This document shows, piece by piece, positions 1 through 8,310 of a DNA stretch of 64,000 nt. The notes under the pieces were generated by a model. That model had not been told where the DNA came from. It was given only the letters and a program-made list of their open reading frames with translations, and did not search any database. Where the stretch lies: the NCBI RefSeq assembly GCF_018617855.1, contig NZ_JACSKY010000004.1, forward strand, positions 1 through 64,000, written 5' to 3'. This DNA is from Exiguobacterium qingdaonense (GTDB lineage Bacteria; Bacillota; Bacilli; Exiguobacteriales; Exiguobacteriaceae). The position numbers and the translations under genes are program-made. The first letter of the stretch is position 1, and each line of letters opens with the position of its first letter.

Positions 1-42
1 CGCCAGCGTTCGTCCTGAGCCAGGATCAAACTCTCCAAAGAA
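1..42 (-). rRNA. rrs: 16S ribosomal RNA, 5' end only
   Basis: Read on the minus strand, this is the conserved start of bacterial 16S rRNA, with the universal GAGTTTGATCCTGGCTCAG block followed by GACGAACGCTGGCG. Only the first ~42 nt are in the window; the rest lies to the left. The exact mature 5' end is set by analogy with Bacillus and could shift by a few bases. B. subtilis also has an rRNA operon next to ygxA, so the location is syntenic. Confidence 0.97.
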
Positions 43-113
43 TTTGATATAGCTCTTAGATTGACGAAGCTTGCGCTTCATTCAAAAATTGTAAAACTTA
101 TTTTTGCCTCATC

Positions 114-132
114 GTTCAGTTTTCAAAGTTCG
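114..132 (-). promoter_or_regulatory. boxA-like antitermination element in rRNA leader
   Basis: On the minus strand the leader contains CTTTGAAAACTGAAC, the segment typical of Bacillus rRNA leaders and spacers that acts as the boxA-like Nus-factor site. It lies between promoter P2 and the 16S start. Identification is by motif only. Confidence 0.5.
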
Positions 133-156
133 TCTGCCGCTCTTGGCGACTTCATT

Positions 157-186
157 AATCTATCACGTTTCGACTGTTTTCGTCAA
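157..186 (-). promoter_or_regulatory. rRNA promoter P2 (sigma-A type)
   Basis: The minus strand shows -35 TTGACG (186-181), an 18-nt spacer, and -10 TAGATT (162-157). It is the promoter nearer to the 16S gene and sits about 80 nt downstream of a second, similar promoter, as expected for tandem rRNA promoters. Confidence 0.65.
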
Positions 187-242
187 CAACTTTTTCACAA
201 ATTGTTTTTCTAAAATAATCTTTTGCCGTGACAACGTTTATA

Positions 243-271
243 ACTATAATCTTTAATTACTACTTCGTCAA
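243..271 (-). promoter_or_regulatory. rRNA promoter P1 (sigma-A type)
   Basis: The minus strand shows -35 TTGACG (271-266), an exact 17-nt spacer, and -10 TATAGT (248-243) in AT-rich DNA. Together with P2 it gives the tandem arrangement usual for rRNA operons. It lies just beyond the terminator of the preceding gene. Confidence 0.7.
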
Positions 272-292
272 TATAAAACGTAATAAAATTTT

Positions 293-336
293 AAAAAAAG
301 ATTTACTCTCCGTCAATGTGACGAAAAGTAAATCTT
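293..336 (-). terminator. Rho-independent terminator of the PstS-like gene
   Basis: A perfect 10-bp inverted repeat (AAGATTTACT / AGTAAATCTT) encloses a second short CGTCA/TGACG pairing. On the minus strand it is followed by a run of seven T. It ends the PstS-like transcript just before rRNA promoter P1. Confidence 0.85.
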
Positions 337-347
337 GAAATCACCTA

Positions 348-1520
348 TTAATCGAGACGAACGTAGCCAGTCTTTTCGACTAACGTCTGCCCTTCCTCAC
401 TTTCGAGCCACTTTAGAAAATCTTCATACTGCTTTGCTTTCTCATCAGTAGTCACCGCGTAAAATTCAGACGTCAGCGGATACGATCCATCTTGAATCGT
501 TTCGACGGTCGGCTCGATTCCTTCTATACGAAGTAACTTGATTTTATGGTCATGCACCATTTCAGTCGCATAGTATCGGAATGAAAATCCAATCGCATTT
601 TTATGGTTTCGATACGATGAAGCTTGTTGGATGATCCCACCCATCCCTTGAGGAACATCTTCTACCGGCGCTTCCATGAGCTTTTGATCGCCCATCATCT
701 TTTGTAAAGCTGTTTGGCTGCCGCTATCCTCCGGTCGTTGGAAAGCTCGAATGGTTTCCGAGTTGCCGCCGACCTCTTCCCAATTCTGAATGTCTCCCGA
801 ATAGATTCTACGAACCTGTTCGATCGACAACGAATCGACCGGGTTATCTTCATGAACGAAGTAAACAAATGCTTCCCTACCAATCGGTGTCATATGAAGA
901 GAAACGCCTTTTTGATCCGCTTCCTGCAACTGACGGTCTGATGGACCAGCGACGAAAATTAAGTCAGTCTGATTGTTCATCAGTCGACTGTAAGCTTCCG
1001 GTGTCGTTGTCGACACGACTTTACTCGTTTGTACATTATATGGGTCGTACGCTCCCGTTTCCGGATAGACCGCTTCCACAAAGGAAGCGTACATCGGATA
1101 GAGCGCTGTCGCCCCGTCTAATCGCGGCAAACCTTCCTCGAACTTCACCAAGCTCTTATGATCGAGCTTCGCCAATTGCCCTGATTTCGTAAACGGCTGA
1201 TAGTCCATCAACTCCACACCGCGCTCTTCAATCTTCAAGCTGTCCTGATACATATAATATCCTTTCACAGAAGCGAAGAGGACAGCACCGACCAACGCAC
1301 CCCAGCCGAGAACTTTTCGAATCTTTTGTTTTGAAAAGGACGAGAAATCATAGAGTCCCATACATACGATTAGTAGAAGGGCCATATACCATATCGTCCA
1401 AATAATCGGTCGCCCGAGTGTGATGGGGTCTCCCATCGTAAAAAGAGCGACAAAGACAGAGATCACAATCGTGACAAATAAAATAAAAATGGTTCCAACG
1501 CTAAATTTCAACAGTTTCAT
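348..1520 (-). CDS. PstS-like substrate-binding protein with N-terminal membrane segments
   Basis: This 390-aa protein has three hydrophobic segments at about residues 5-28, 38-58 and 72-90. A periplasmic-binding-protein-like domain of the phosphate-binding (PstS) type follows, from about residue 105 to the end. The DGATALYPMYASF segment resembles the anion-binding loop of PstS proteins (DGSTS in classical members), and the domain keeps the usual VSTTTPEAY, GREAFVYFV and GIIQQASSYRN-type blocks. There is no lipobox cysteine; the helices replace lipid anchoring, so the domain is probably tethered outside the membrane. No pstCAB permease genes are nearby, which argues for a sensory or scavenging role, but the ligand is unknown. 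It lies 39 nt downstream of ygxA on the same strand, with its own terminator. Confidence 0.7.
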   Translation of the reverse strand: MKLLKFSVGTIFILFVTIVISVFVALFTMGDPITLGRPIIWTIWYMALLLIVCMGLYDFSSFSKQKIRKVLGWGALVGAVLFASVKGYYMYQDSLKIEERGVELMDYQPFTKSGQLAKLDHKSLVKFEEGLPRLDGATALYPMYASFVEAVYPETGAYDPYNVQTSKVVSTTTPEAYSRLMNNQTDLIFVAGPSDRQLQEADQKGVSLHMTPIGREAFVYFVHEDNPVDSLSIEQVRRIYSGDIQNWEEVGGNSETIRAFQRPEDSGSQTALQKMMGDQKLMEAPVEDVPQGMGGIIQQASSYRNHKNAIGFSFRYYATEMVHDHKIKLLRIEGIEPTVETIQDGSYPLTSEFYAVTTDEKAKQYEDFLKWLESEEGQTLVEKTGYVRLD

Positions 1521-1559
1521 ACACCTAGTATTCTCCTCATTGTTCCTAGGGAGGGACAG

Positions 1560-2498
1560 TTAAGCAATCTCATACAGGACCGCTTCTACCCCGACACCTT
1601 TTGTCGGTCTCGTGACCGTGCGAACATATCCTTTTTTCACTAAAAAACTAACGATGCTCCCGAGGTCGACTCGGAGCTCATTCAAATTCGGATGTTCCAT
1701 TAGTTCTGAGAATGTCCACGCCTCATCCTTCTCCTGCATCGTCTGAAGTAACAGCAATGTTCCCGGCAACACTTTCGATTGAATCAAATGTTCCATGCCA
1801 ATGACGACTAGGTGGATACGCTGTTCAAGCGACTCTTGCCCCCCGACTAATTCCTCGTGCAGTTTATAGATTTCAAGGTCGATTGCCCGGACCTGTTCCC
1901 ACAACACGATTTCTGGATGAACTCCCGCCTCAAGAATCGAGAGGCGGGCCAAATGGGTGAGCGCATGATGAACTTGTGTGAAGGCATCTTGGAACTCCCC
2001 TTCTAAAAACAAATAGCGTCCGTCTTCGAATCGGCGCAACAATTTTGCGAAAGACAACGAGAGTTGTAAACGTTGTTCCCGATTCGTCAAGTTCCGGTTG
2101 CGTTGTCGTAACTCTAAGATGTATTCATTCCGTTCGAACAACACGATTCCGTCTTCAATCCAATGGATGGCTCGTCGGTTTTCGTTTAAGACAATCCACC
2201 GGTCCATCATTGAGTCACTGACTACATGTAAGACAATTCTCTCCTGACCGACTTGATAATGCTTCACTGTCCAAAACGCTTCCTCTTTCGCTTCGATCAC
2301 AATGAGTAGACGATCCGACTGATCGGTCAACGGGTCACGTGCCCGTTTCTTCTTTACTTCAATAATCCCGAGTGTTGATACCCGTGCAGCATATTCTGAA
2401 TAAATGGTGCGAGTCGCATATTCCATCGCCATCTGGACCCCTTCTCTCCCAATCGCAAATTGACTATATATGACGATTGTCATTTCGATACGAACCAA
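1560..2498 (-). CDS. ygxA: YgxA-family nucleotidyltransferase-like protein
   Basis: This 312-aa protein resembles B. subtilis YgxA, annotated as nucleotidyltransferase-like, with an N-terminal NTase-like half and a helical C-terminal half ending in a winged-helix-like segment (FSELMEHPNLNELRVDLGSIVSFLVKKGYVRTV). The start is TTG at 2498, preceded by an AAGGGGG ribosome-binding site at about 6 nt; the next ATG is too far from that site. Position supports the name: B. subtilis ygxA also lies between an rRNA operon and ygzB/perR. The substrate is unknown. Confidence 0.75.
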   Translation of the reverse strand: MVRIEMTIVIYSQFAIGREGVQMAMEYATRTIYSEYAARVSTLGIIEVKKKRARDPLTDQSDRLLIVIEAKEEAFWTVKHYQVGQERIVLHVVSDSMMDRWIVLNENRRAIHWIEDGIVLFERNEYILELRQRNRNLTNREQRLQLSLSFAKLLRRFEDGRYLFLEGEFQDAFTQVHHALTHLARLSILEAGVHPEIVLWEQVRAIDLEIYKLHEELVGGQESLEQRIHLVVIGMEHLIQSKVLPGTLLLLQTMQEKDEAWTFSELMEHPNLNELRVDLGSIVSFLVKKGYVRTVTRPTKGVGVEAVLYEIA

Positions 2499-2600
2499 AT
2501 TCGCCCCCTTTTCAAAAAACTCCTGCCGAAAAAATGCAGGAACTTCTCACTCGTTTGAAGATGAGCTATGATAGAGACAGACAATTGGAGGGATTCACTC

Positions 2601-2960
2601 ATGAAAAAACGGGGGAACAAAATCAATCGCGCACGCAATGTAGCGTTACTCCTCATCTTTGGCGGGATCGGGGTCATGTATCTCGGTCTTCTCGCAAAAT
2701 CCATCACCTGGCTCATGATTATTTTCATGCTCCTCGGCTTTATCATGGTACTCGCGAGCTCTGCCCTTTACTTCATTATCGGAATGGCCTCAACAAAAGC
2801 CATCATCGTGACTTGCCCAAACTGTGAACGAGAGACGAAGATGCTCGGGCGCGTCGATTTATGTATGCATTGTGATGAGCCGCTCACAATCGACCGGTCA
2901 CTTGAAGGTAAAGAATTTGATGAGAAGTATAATAAACGTCAGTCACAACAAACCGACTAA
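2601..2960 (+). CDS. ygzB: YgzB-family membrane protein with zinc-ribbon-like motif
   Basis: This 119-aa protein has two transmembrane segments (about residues 11-31 and 35-58) and a cytoplasmic tail with two cysteine pairs, CPNC and CMHC, that look like a zinc ribbon. The length matches B. subtilis YgzB (about 117 aa), which also neighbours perR and ygxA. The ATG at 2601 is chosen because GGAGGGATT precedes it; the longer in-frame ATG upstream has no ribosome-binding site. Function is unknown. Confidence 0.8.
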   Translation: MKKRGNKINRARNVALLLIFGGIGVMYLGLLAKSITWLMIIFMLLGFIMVLASSALYFIIGMASTKAIIVTCPNCERETKMLGRVDLCMHCDEPLTIDRSLEGKEFDEKYNKRQSQQTD

Positions 2961-2963
2961 CAC

Positions 2964-2997
2964 AAAAACCACATCCGACTGCTCGGATGTGGTTTCT
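2964..2997. terminator. Bidirectional terminator between ygzB and perR
   Basis: A 13-bp perfect stem (AAACCACATCCGA / TCGGATGTGGTTT) with a 4-nt loop lies between the convergent genes. It has A/T-rich flanks on both sides and can serve both. Confidence 0.8.
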
Positions 2998-3440
2998 TAA
3001 TGCGTTTGCGATTGTTCAGCCTGACAAGATGGACACGTCCCGTACACTTCAAGTCGATGCCGATCGACTTTGAAGCCGGTCAATTGAGAAGCTACCGCTT
3101 CAATCTCATCTAATACTGGGTAGTTGAAATCGACGACCTTCCCACACGTGTCACAGATGATGTGATAGTGCTTCGACGTCACAAAGTCAAAGCGACTCGA
3201 GGCGTCACCGTAATTCATTTCTTGAACGAGCCCTACTTCTTTGAAGACGCGCAAATTGTTATATACAGTGGCCACACTCATGTTCGGAAACCTTGCGGCA
3301 AGTGCCTTATAAATGTCATCCGCTGTCGGGTGACTATGCTCCGTGACGAGGTACTCCAAAATGGCCTGGCGCTGAGGCGTCATTCTGACTCCATGTTCTC
3401 GGAGCGACTGAACAGCATGGTCAAGCATTTCGCTTCCCAC
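2997..3440 (-). CDS. perR: Peroxide-responsive repressor PerR
   Basis: This 147-aa Fur-family repressor senses peroxide by metal-catalysed histidine oxidation. With the GTG start the numbering coincides with B. subtilis PerR: regulatory metal ligands H37, D85, H91, H93 and D104, and structural zinc cysteines C96, C99, C136 and C139. Asp104 (VVDFNYP) separates PerR from true Fur. The winged helix occupies residues 1-80. The GTG at 3440 has GAGGG six bases upstream. A promoter with an overlapping PerR box lies upstream, so autorepression is likely. The same neighbours (ygzB, gsaB) are found in Bacillus. Confidence 0.96.
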   Translation of the reverse strand: MGSEMLDHAVQSLREHGVRMTPQRQAILEYLVTEHSHPTADDIYKALAARFPNMSVATVYNNLRVFKEVGLVQEMNYGDASSRFDFVTSKHYHIICDTCGKVVDFNYPVLDEIEAVASQLTGFKVDRHRLEVYGTCPSCQAEQSQTH

Positions 3441-3515
3441 GTCAATCCCTCATTTCTTCTATAAAATTCATGCGAAATAGGTTTGAACTTTAACTTATTT
3501 CTTACATAGTAATCT

Positions 3516-3530
3516 TTATAATTAGTGTAC
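3516..3530 (-). promoter_or_regulatory. PerR box overlapping the perR -10
   Basis: This 15-mer matches the PerR consensus TTATAATNATTATAA at 11 of 14 defined positions, with a perfect left half TTATAAT. It overlaps the -10 element of the perR promoter, the classical place for autorepression. It lies about 90 nt upstream of gsaB, so a minor effect there is possible. Confidence 0.6.
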
Positions 3531-3552
3531 TGATTTCTAAACGCTTCGTCAA
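3524..3552 (-). promoter_or_regulatory. perR promoter (sigma-A type)
   Basis: The minus strand has -35 TTGACG (3552-3547), a 17-nt spacer and -10 TACACT (3529-3524), leading toward perR. The -10 lies inside the PerR box. Confidence 0.65.
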
Positions 3553-3578
3553 ACACCGAGCTTATGCGGTTGACGGCT

Positions 3579-3588
3579 ATGATACAAT
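3579..3588 (+). promoter_or_regulatory. Extended -10 promoter of gsaB
   Basis: TGATACAAT forms an extended -10 element (TGn plus TACAAT) about 30 nt before the gsaB start. No good -35 hexamer lies at 17 nt, which is usual for extended -10 promoters. Confidence 0.45.
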
Positions 3589-3619
3589 AAGTGCGAATTT
3601 GAATAAGGAGGCAATACAT

Positions 3620-4918
3620 ATGACTACTTCATCAAATCGTCAGTCATCTGATGCATTGTACCAAGATGCACTTACTCACATCGTCGGAGGTGTCAACAGC
3701 CCATCCCGCTCTTTCAAGGCGGTCGGTGGTGGCGCCCCTGTCTATATGGAACGCGGCGAAGGCGCTTATTTCTATGATGTAGATGGAAAACGTTACATCG
3801 ATTATTTGGCTGCCTACGGACCAATCATCACCGGGCACGCCCACCCACACATTCACGAAGCGCTCGTAAACGCTTCTTCAAAAGGTCTGCTTTATGGGAC
3901 CCCTCATCGCCTCGAGGTCGAGTTTGCAAAAAAATTGAAGCAAGCCATTCCTTCGATGGATAAGGTCCGGTTCACCAACTCGGGAACAGAAGCCGTCATG
4001 ACGACGGTCCGAGTCGCCCGTGCTTATACCGGTCGTGAACTCGTCGTAAAGTTCAGCGGCTGTTATCACGGGCATTCAGACCTCATGCTCATTGCAGCAG
4101 GTAGCGGTCCGGCGACGCTCGGTTCTCCTGACTCTGCAGGTGTAACGAAAGCCACTGCCAAAGAAGTGATCACCGTCCCGTTCAACGACGTCGAAGCGTA
4201 TCGGACGATGATGAAAGAATGGGGAGACCAGGTCGCTTGCGTCCTCGTCGAACCGATTGTCGGAAACTTCGGGATCGTCGAGCCAAAACCAGGCTTCCTC
4301 CAAGCTGTCAACGACATTACGCATGAGCATGGCGCACTCGTCATCTATGATGAAGTCATCACGGCGTTCCGCTTCACATATGGAAGTGCCCAACAAGTGT
4401 ATGGCATCGAACCGGATATGACAGCTCTCGGGAAAATCATCGGTGGCGGTCTGCCGATCGGCGCATATGGCGGAAAGACAGAAATCATGGAGACGGTCGC
4501 ACCACTCGGACCTGCGTATCAAGCGGGCACGATGGCGGGGAACCCGGCCTCGATGGCGACAGGGATTGCCTGCCTCGAAGTGCTCGAGCAGCCTGGTGTC
4601 TATGAGAAGTTAGATGCACTCGGCGCAAAACTAGAAGCCGGAATCCGTGAGGCGGCGGAGAAACATGACGTCACCATCACAATCAATCGCCTGAAAGGTG
4701 CCCTTACGGTTTACTTCACGGATGAAGTCGTCACCGACTATGACGGTGCGGAAAAATCAGACGGGGAGAAGTTTGGTCGCTTCTTCAAGTTGATGCTCGA
4801 GAACGGCGTGAACTTGGCCCCATCCAAATATGAGGCTTGGTTCCTGACGACCGAGCATACAGATCAAGATATCGAAGAGACAATCGAAGCGGTCCATCGC
4901 TCGTTTGCTCGGTTGTGA
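3620..4918 (+). CDS. gsaB: Glutamate-1-semialdehyde 2,1-aminomutase (second paralogue type)
   Basis: This 432-aa PLP enzyme interconverts glutamate-1-semialdehyde and 5-aminolevulinate in tetrapyrrole synthesis. It is a class-III aminotransferase fold, with the PLP lysine K272 in ALGKIIGGG, the YDEV segment before it, and the substrate-side GGVNSPSR motif near residue 25. Its place beside perR matches B. subtilis gsaB, a paralogue of hemL, rather than the hem operon. The ATG at 3620 follows AAGGAGG at about 8 nt. Confidence 0.92.
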   Translation: MTTSSNRQSSDALYQDALTHIVGGVNSPSRSFKAVGGGAPVYMERGEGAYFYDVDGKRYIDYLAAYGPIITGHAHPHIHEALVNASSKGLLYGTPHRLEVEFAKKLKQAIPSMDKVRFTNSGTEAVMTTVRVARAYTGRELVVKFSGCYHGHSDLMLIAAGSGPATLGSPDSAGVTKATAKEVITVPFNDVEAYRTMMKEWGDQVACVLVEPIVGNFGIVEPKPGFLQAVNDITHEHGALVIYDEVITAFRFTYGSAQQVYGIEPDMTALGKIIGGGLPIGAYGGKTEIMETVAPLGPAYQAGTMAGNPASMATGIACLEVLEQPGVYEKLDALGAKLEAGIREAAEKHDVTITINRLKGALTVYFTDEVVTDYDGAEKSDGEKFGRFFKLMLENGVNLAPSKYEAWFLTTEHTDQDIEETIEAVHRSFARL

Positions 4919-4942
4919 GAGATGCGCAAGCATCTCTTTTTT
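4918..4942 (+). terminator. gsaB terminator
   Basis: An 8-bp stem (AGAGATGC / GCATCTCT) with a GCAA loop and a T-tract lies directly after the gsaB stop codon. Confidence 0.85.
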
Positions 4943-5033
4943 CGATTCACTCTATTCATGCTCGCAAACTCGCAACTTGATGTTTAAGATGAAGACAGAA
5001 TGGTAAAAAAGAACGATGAAGGAGGCGAAGTAC

Positions 5034-5429
5034 TTGCCTACGATTGTGTTATTCGATGGCGATTGTAACTTTTGTGACGCCAGTGTCCAGTTCATCATTC
5101 GTCATGATCGACACGCCTTGATTCACTTTGCATCGCTCCAAAGCGAGGTCGGTCAGTCGCTCCGAACACGACACCGGATTCCGGAATCAGTCGACAGTAT
5201 CGTCTATATTGAACAAGGGGTCCCTTATTTAAAATCAGACGCTGCGATTCGAATTGCCGAACACCTTGATGGCCGTTGGCGCCTGCTTCGACTCATTCGT
5301 TTCATACCTAGACCGATTCGTGATTATGGATATGATCTCTTCGCCAAACATCGGACACGCCTGTTCGGGAAAAAAGAAGTGTGCACACTCCCTCCCCCGG
5401 ATGTGCGTAAACGATTTTTAGACCGATGA
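5034..5429 (+). CDS. Thiol-disulfide oxidoreductase DCC family protein (DUF393)
   Basis: This ~131-aa protein has the FDGDCNFC motif near its N-terminus, typical of the DCC family, whose CxxC pair gives a thioredoxin-like redox site. The TTG at 5034 is preferred because AAGGAGG lies 8 nt before it; the in-frame ATG at 5016 contains that ribosome-binding site and has none of its own. It is monocistronic between two terminators. The redox partner is unknown; B. subtilis YuxK belongs to this family. Confidence 0.8.
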   Translation: MPTIVLFDGDCNFCDASVQFIIRHDRHALIHFASLQSEVGQSLRTRHRIPESVDSIVYIEQGVPYLKSDAAIRIAEHLDGRWRLLRLIRFIPRPIRDYGYDLFAKHRTRLFGKKEVCTLPPPDVRKRFLDR

Positions 5430-5462
5430 AAAAGTCGAGTTCCCACCGGAACTCGACTTTTT
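5429..5462. terminator. Bidirectional terminator
   Basis: A 15-bp stem (AAAAAGTCGAGTTCC and its complement) with a 4-nt loop lies between the convergent DCC gene and ygaD. The A-tract and T-tract at its ends make it work in both directions. Confidence 0.85.
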
Positions 5463-5464
5463 CA

Positions 5465-7213
5465 TTATTCCACTACGGCTAAATCTTGAATCATATATAG
5501 GTCATAATACGCCCCGCGACGACGCATCAGTTCTTCATGCGTCCCTGTCTCCATGATTTTACCGTTATCGACGACGACGATTTGGTCCGCGTCGGTAATG
5601 GTCGACAAGCGGTGGGCGACGATTAACGTCGTACGCCCTTTCGTCAGACGGGCCAACGAGTCTTGAATCATCGCCTCACTCTCTAAATCAAGCGCGCTCG
5701 TCGCCTCATCTAAAATCAAAATCGGAGGATTCTTCAAAAAGACACGGGCAATCGCAAGCCGCTGTTTTTGTCCACCAGACAGTTTGACACCTTTTTCCCC
5801 GACCGGTGTCGCATACCCCCCCTCAAGTTTCGAGATGAACTCATGGGCGTTCGCCGCTTTCGCCGCTTCGATGACTTCTTCGTCCGTCGCATCCGGGTTC
5901 CCCATGCGAATATTCATCGCGACCGATTCACTGAAGAGGACGGAGTCTTGCATGACCATCCCGATTTGATCGCGAAGCGCACGTAATTTGAAATCACGTA
6001 CGTCTACCCCGTCGATTTTAATGCTTCCATCCGTCACGTCATAAAAACGCGGAATCAGGCTGACGAGTGTCGACTTTCCTCCACCGGACATTCCGACAAA
6101 CGCAACGCGTTCTCCGGAACGAATTTGGAGGTTCACATCATTCAACGCTCGTGTCCCGTCCTGCTCATACGAAAAGCTGACATGCTCGAGGTCGATTTTT
6201 CCTGCTGTCGACAATGGAACGAACCCGTTCGGCTTCTCCTTGATATCGTACGTCTCATCGAGAAACTCGAACACACGGTCCATCGACGCGACCGATTGCG
6301 TGAGTGTCGTCGCCGAGTTGACGAGACGACCGAGCGGTGCATAGAGTCGGTCGATGTACGCGATGAACGCGACGAGCGTCCCGAGCGATACCGCTTCTTG
6401 AAGGACAAGCCACGATGCCGTCGTGAAGATAAGGATTGGCGCGATGTCGGTGATGGTCGACACGACGACATACGTCTTGGCATTCCAACTCGTATGTTTG
6501 AGTGCCGCGCTCAAGAAACCACCGTTTTGTTGTTCGAACGCCTTATTTTCATATGGCTCTAGCGCAAAACTCCGAATGACCGCCATCCCGTTGACGCGCT
6601 CTGTCAAATGACCTTGAAGATCAGCAAGTGCGGCCGAACGTTCACGCGTCAAACGACGCAACCGCCCATAGAAATAGCGGACTGCGATCGCATAAAACGG
6701 AAGTGGTAAAATCGCAATCAGTGTGAGTTGAGGGTCAATCGTATACATGATCACGATGGCGATGAGGATGGTGACCATGTCGAGCCAAATATTCATCAGA
6801 CCGGTGATGACAAAGTCTTTCGTCTGTTCGACATCGTTGATGATTCGTGAAATGATCTGCCCCGTCTTATTATTTGAATAATAACGGAGTGACAACTTTT
6901 GGACGTGGTCAAACAATCGATTTCGTACATCAAACAAGACACGCGTCGCGGCCCATTGCGCCAAATACTGACGTAAGTATTCAATTGGCGGTTTGACGAC
7001 GAGAAAGATGAAGAAGACGATGCTGAACAACCAAACGAGCGTCGTGTAATCCTGCTTTGGCGCATCATCCGTCAAATAGTTATCGATGACATACCTATAA
7101 AGTAACGGTAATCCGAGCGGGATCGAAAACTTCAAAATCCCGACGAAGATGGTAATGGCAATTTGATTTTTGTACGGACTGACAAATTGCATATAACGTT
7201 TAATACTACCCAT
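5465..7213 (-). CDS. ygaD: ABC exporter, fused permease and ATPase (YgaD type)
   Basis: This 582-aa half-transporter has six transmembrane helices (residues ~1-310) and a nucleotide-binding domain. Walker A is GMSGGGKST, the signature is LSGGQKQRLAIARV, Walker B is ILILDEATSALD, and the H-loop is AHRLSTI. The catalytic Glu is intact, so it probably works as a homodimer. AGGAGG lies 5 nt before the ATG. B. subtilis ygaD has the same neighbours (ygaC, gsaB); the substrate is unknown, with lipid or drug export possible. Confidence 0.88.
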   Translation of the reverse strand: MGSIKRYMQFVSPYKNQIAITIFVGILKFSIPLGLPLLYRYVIDNYLTDDAPKQDYTTLVWLFSIVFFIFLVVKPPIEYLRQYLAQWAATRVLFDVRNRLFDHVQKLSLRYYSNNKTGQIISRIINDVEQTKDFVITGLMNIWLDMVTILIAIVIMYTIDPQLTLIAILPLPFYAIAVRYFYGRLRRLTRERSAALADLQGHLTERVNGMAVIRSFALEPYENKAFEQQNGGFLSAALKHTSWNAKTYVVVSTITDIAPILIFTTASWLVLQEAVSLGTLVAFIAYIDRLYAPLGRLVNSATTLTQSVASMDRVFEFLDETYDIKEKPNGFVPLSTAGKIDLEHVSFSYEQDGTRALNDVNLQIRSGERVAFVGMSGGGKSTLVSLIPRFYDVTDGSIKIDGVDVRDFKLRALRDQIGMVMQDSVLFSESVAMNIRMGNPDATDEEVIEAAKAANAHEFISKLEGGYATPVGEKGVKLSGGQKQRLAIARVFLKNPPILILDEATSALDLESEAMIQDSLARLTKGRTTLIVAHRLSTITDADQIVVVDNGKIMETGTHEELMRRRGAYYDLYMIQDLAVVE

Positions 7214-7230
7214 AGTGCCTCCTGACTTAA

Positions 7231-7261
7231 GAAAAAAAGCGGAGATGAGGAATCATCTCCG
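7231..7261 (-). terminator. ygaC terminator (ygaC-ygaD boundary)
   Basis: On the minus strand a 9-bp stem (CGGAGATGA / TCATCTCCG) that includes the ygaC stop codon is followed by C and seven T. It partly separates ygaC from the downstream ygaD. Confidence 0.8.
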
Positions 7262-7795
7262 ATAACGTGCTTCGTATTCGCGATACCATTCATCGACGAA
7301 TGTTGGGTTGAACGGCCCTTTCCGTCCTCGAATCCAGTTGATCAGCTCTTGCACGTTCTGCTTCAAGATTCGATCAATCGCTTTCGGATAATTCATCTCG
7401 CGACGATGCCGCTCATATTCATCTTCATCTAAAATCGTATACGACATATCCGGGAACACCTTGATGTCCAAATCGTAATCGATGTATTTGATGGCACGTT
7501 CATCCCCATCAAATGTAGTCGGCGAACCTAGATTACAGTAGTAGTAAATCCCGTCTTCGCGAATCATACAGATGACATTGAACCAATACTCAGATGAAAA
7601 GTAGCAAATTGCCGGCTCTCGCGTTCTCCATTGCCGACCGTCTGACTCGCTGACCATAATCCGGTCATTGAATCCGATCATATCCGTTTTTGACGACTGA
7701 AGGACGAGCGTTTCTTCCCAAACGCGATGCAAAGTTCCGTTGTGCTTGTAGCTCTGTATCTCGATTTTGCTACCTGCTTTGGGAAATAAGCTCAT
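7253..7795 (-). CDS. ygaC: Nucleoside tri-/diphosphate phosphatase, DUF402 (YgaC/NtdP family)
   Basis: This 180-aa protein closely resembles the S. aureus nucleoside diphosphatase Ntdp and B. subtilis YgaC. It has conserved [35 protein letters not shown] and [15 protein letters not shown] blocks, the last carrying acidic metal-binding residues of the DUF402 barrel. The family hydrolyses nucleoside di- and triphosphates with a divalent metal. AAGGAGG lies just before the ATG. It is followed by ygaD as in Bacillus. Confidence 0.88.
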   Translation of the reverse strand: MSLFPKAGSKIEIQSYKHNGTLHRVWEETLVLQSSKTDMIGFNDRIMVSESDGRQWRTREPAICYFSSEYWFNVICMIREDGIYYYCNLGSPTTFDGDERAIKYIDYDLDIKVFPDMSYTILDEDEYERHRREMNYPKAIDRILKQNVQELINWIRGRKGPFNPTFVDEWYREYEARYRR

Positions 7796-7884
7796 AAGCT
7801 CCTCCTTTCCGCTATGATGCTATACAATTCTCATATTTAATTATAGCGACTTTCAGAACCAATGAAAAAGGAAATCTCTTATTT

Positions 7885-8310
7885 TCATGAATTTAGTGTT
7901 TTTTGGAAGGCTCGTGCCCGTTCTCGAAACATCGGCCGAAGCACGAAATATTCGACGAGTATGTTCGGGACAAAGCTATCGAACGTCACTTCGTCAACCA
8001 TGACCGCCTTCCCATCCCGCTCTTCGACCCGATGCACGTGCGTGAACCGCTTGAACGGAAACGGTAACGTCTTCCCTTGATCGCAAAATGCCCGTTCCCC
8101 TTCAATCGCAATGACACTGTCCCACGGCAGTTCCACTGGACCGACTCCAACGAACAACTTTATTTCATTCCCTTCGACCGAGGCGCCGTCCCCTACTAAG
8201 CGTACTTTCGGAAACTTCGTCAACTTCGTCAGAAGCGAAGCGTCCTGCAATAGCTCCCATAGCGTCTCTACCGTCGTATCGTATGTCGACTCTACATCAA
8301 ATTGTCTCAT
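7885..8310 (-). CDS. SRPBCC (START-like) domain protein
   Basis: This ~141-aa protein has the single-domain SRPBCC fold pattern: an N-terminal strand (RQFDVESTYDTTVETLWELLQD), central strands and a C-terminal helix (LRPMFRERARAFQKTL). Such proteins bind hydrophobic ligands or act as cyclases; no ligand can be named. The start overlaps the end of mutY by 14 nt, so the two are translationally coupled. ATG at 8310 is favoured over GTG at 8319 by spacing from a GGTGG site. Confidence 0.65.
   Translation of the reverse strand: MRQFDVESTYDTTVETLWELLQDASLLTKLTKFPKVRLVGDGASVEGNEIKLFVGVGPVELPWDSVIAIEGERAFCDQGKTLPFPFKRFTHVHRVEERDGKAVMVDEVTFDSFVPNILVEYFVLRPMFRERARAFQKTLNS

Noticed and set aside
3630..4522. 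Several long antisense ORFs inside gsaB
   Set aside because: They lie opposite a strongly conserved enzyme, lack ribosome-binding sites and have no recognisable domain.
5016..5033. ATG at 5016 as start of the DCC-family gene
   Set aside because: The ribosome-binding site AAGGAGG lies after it and serves the TTG at 5034.
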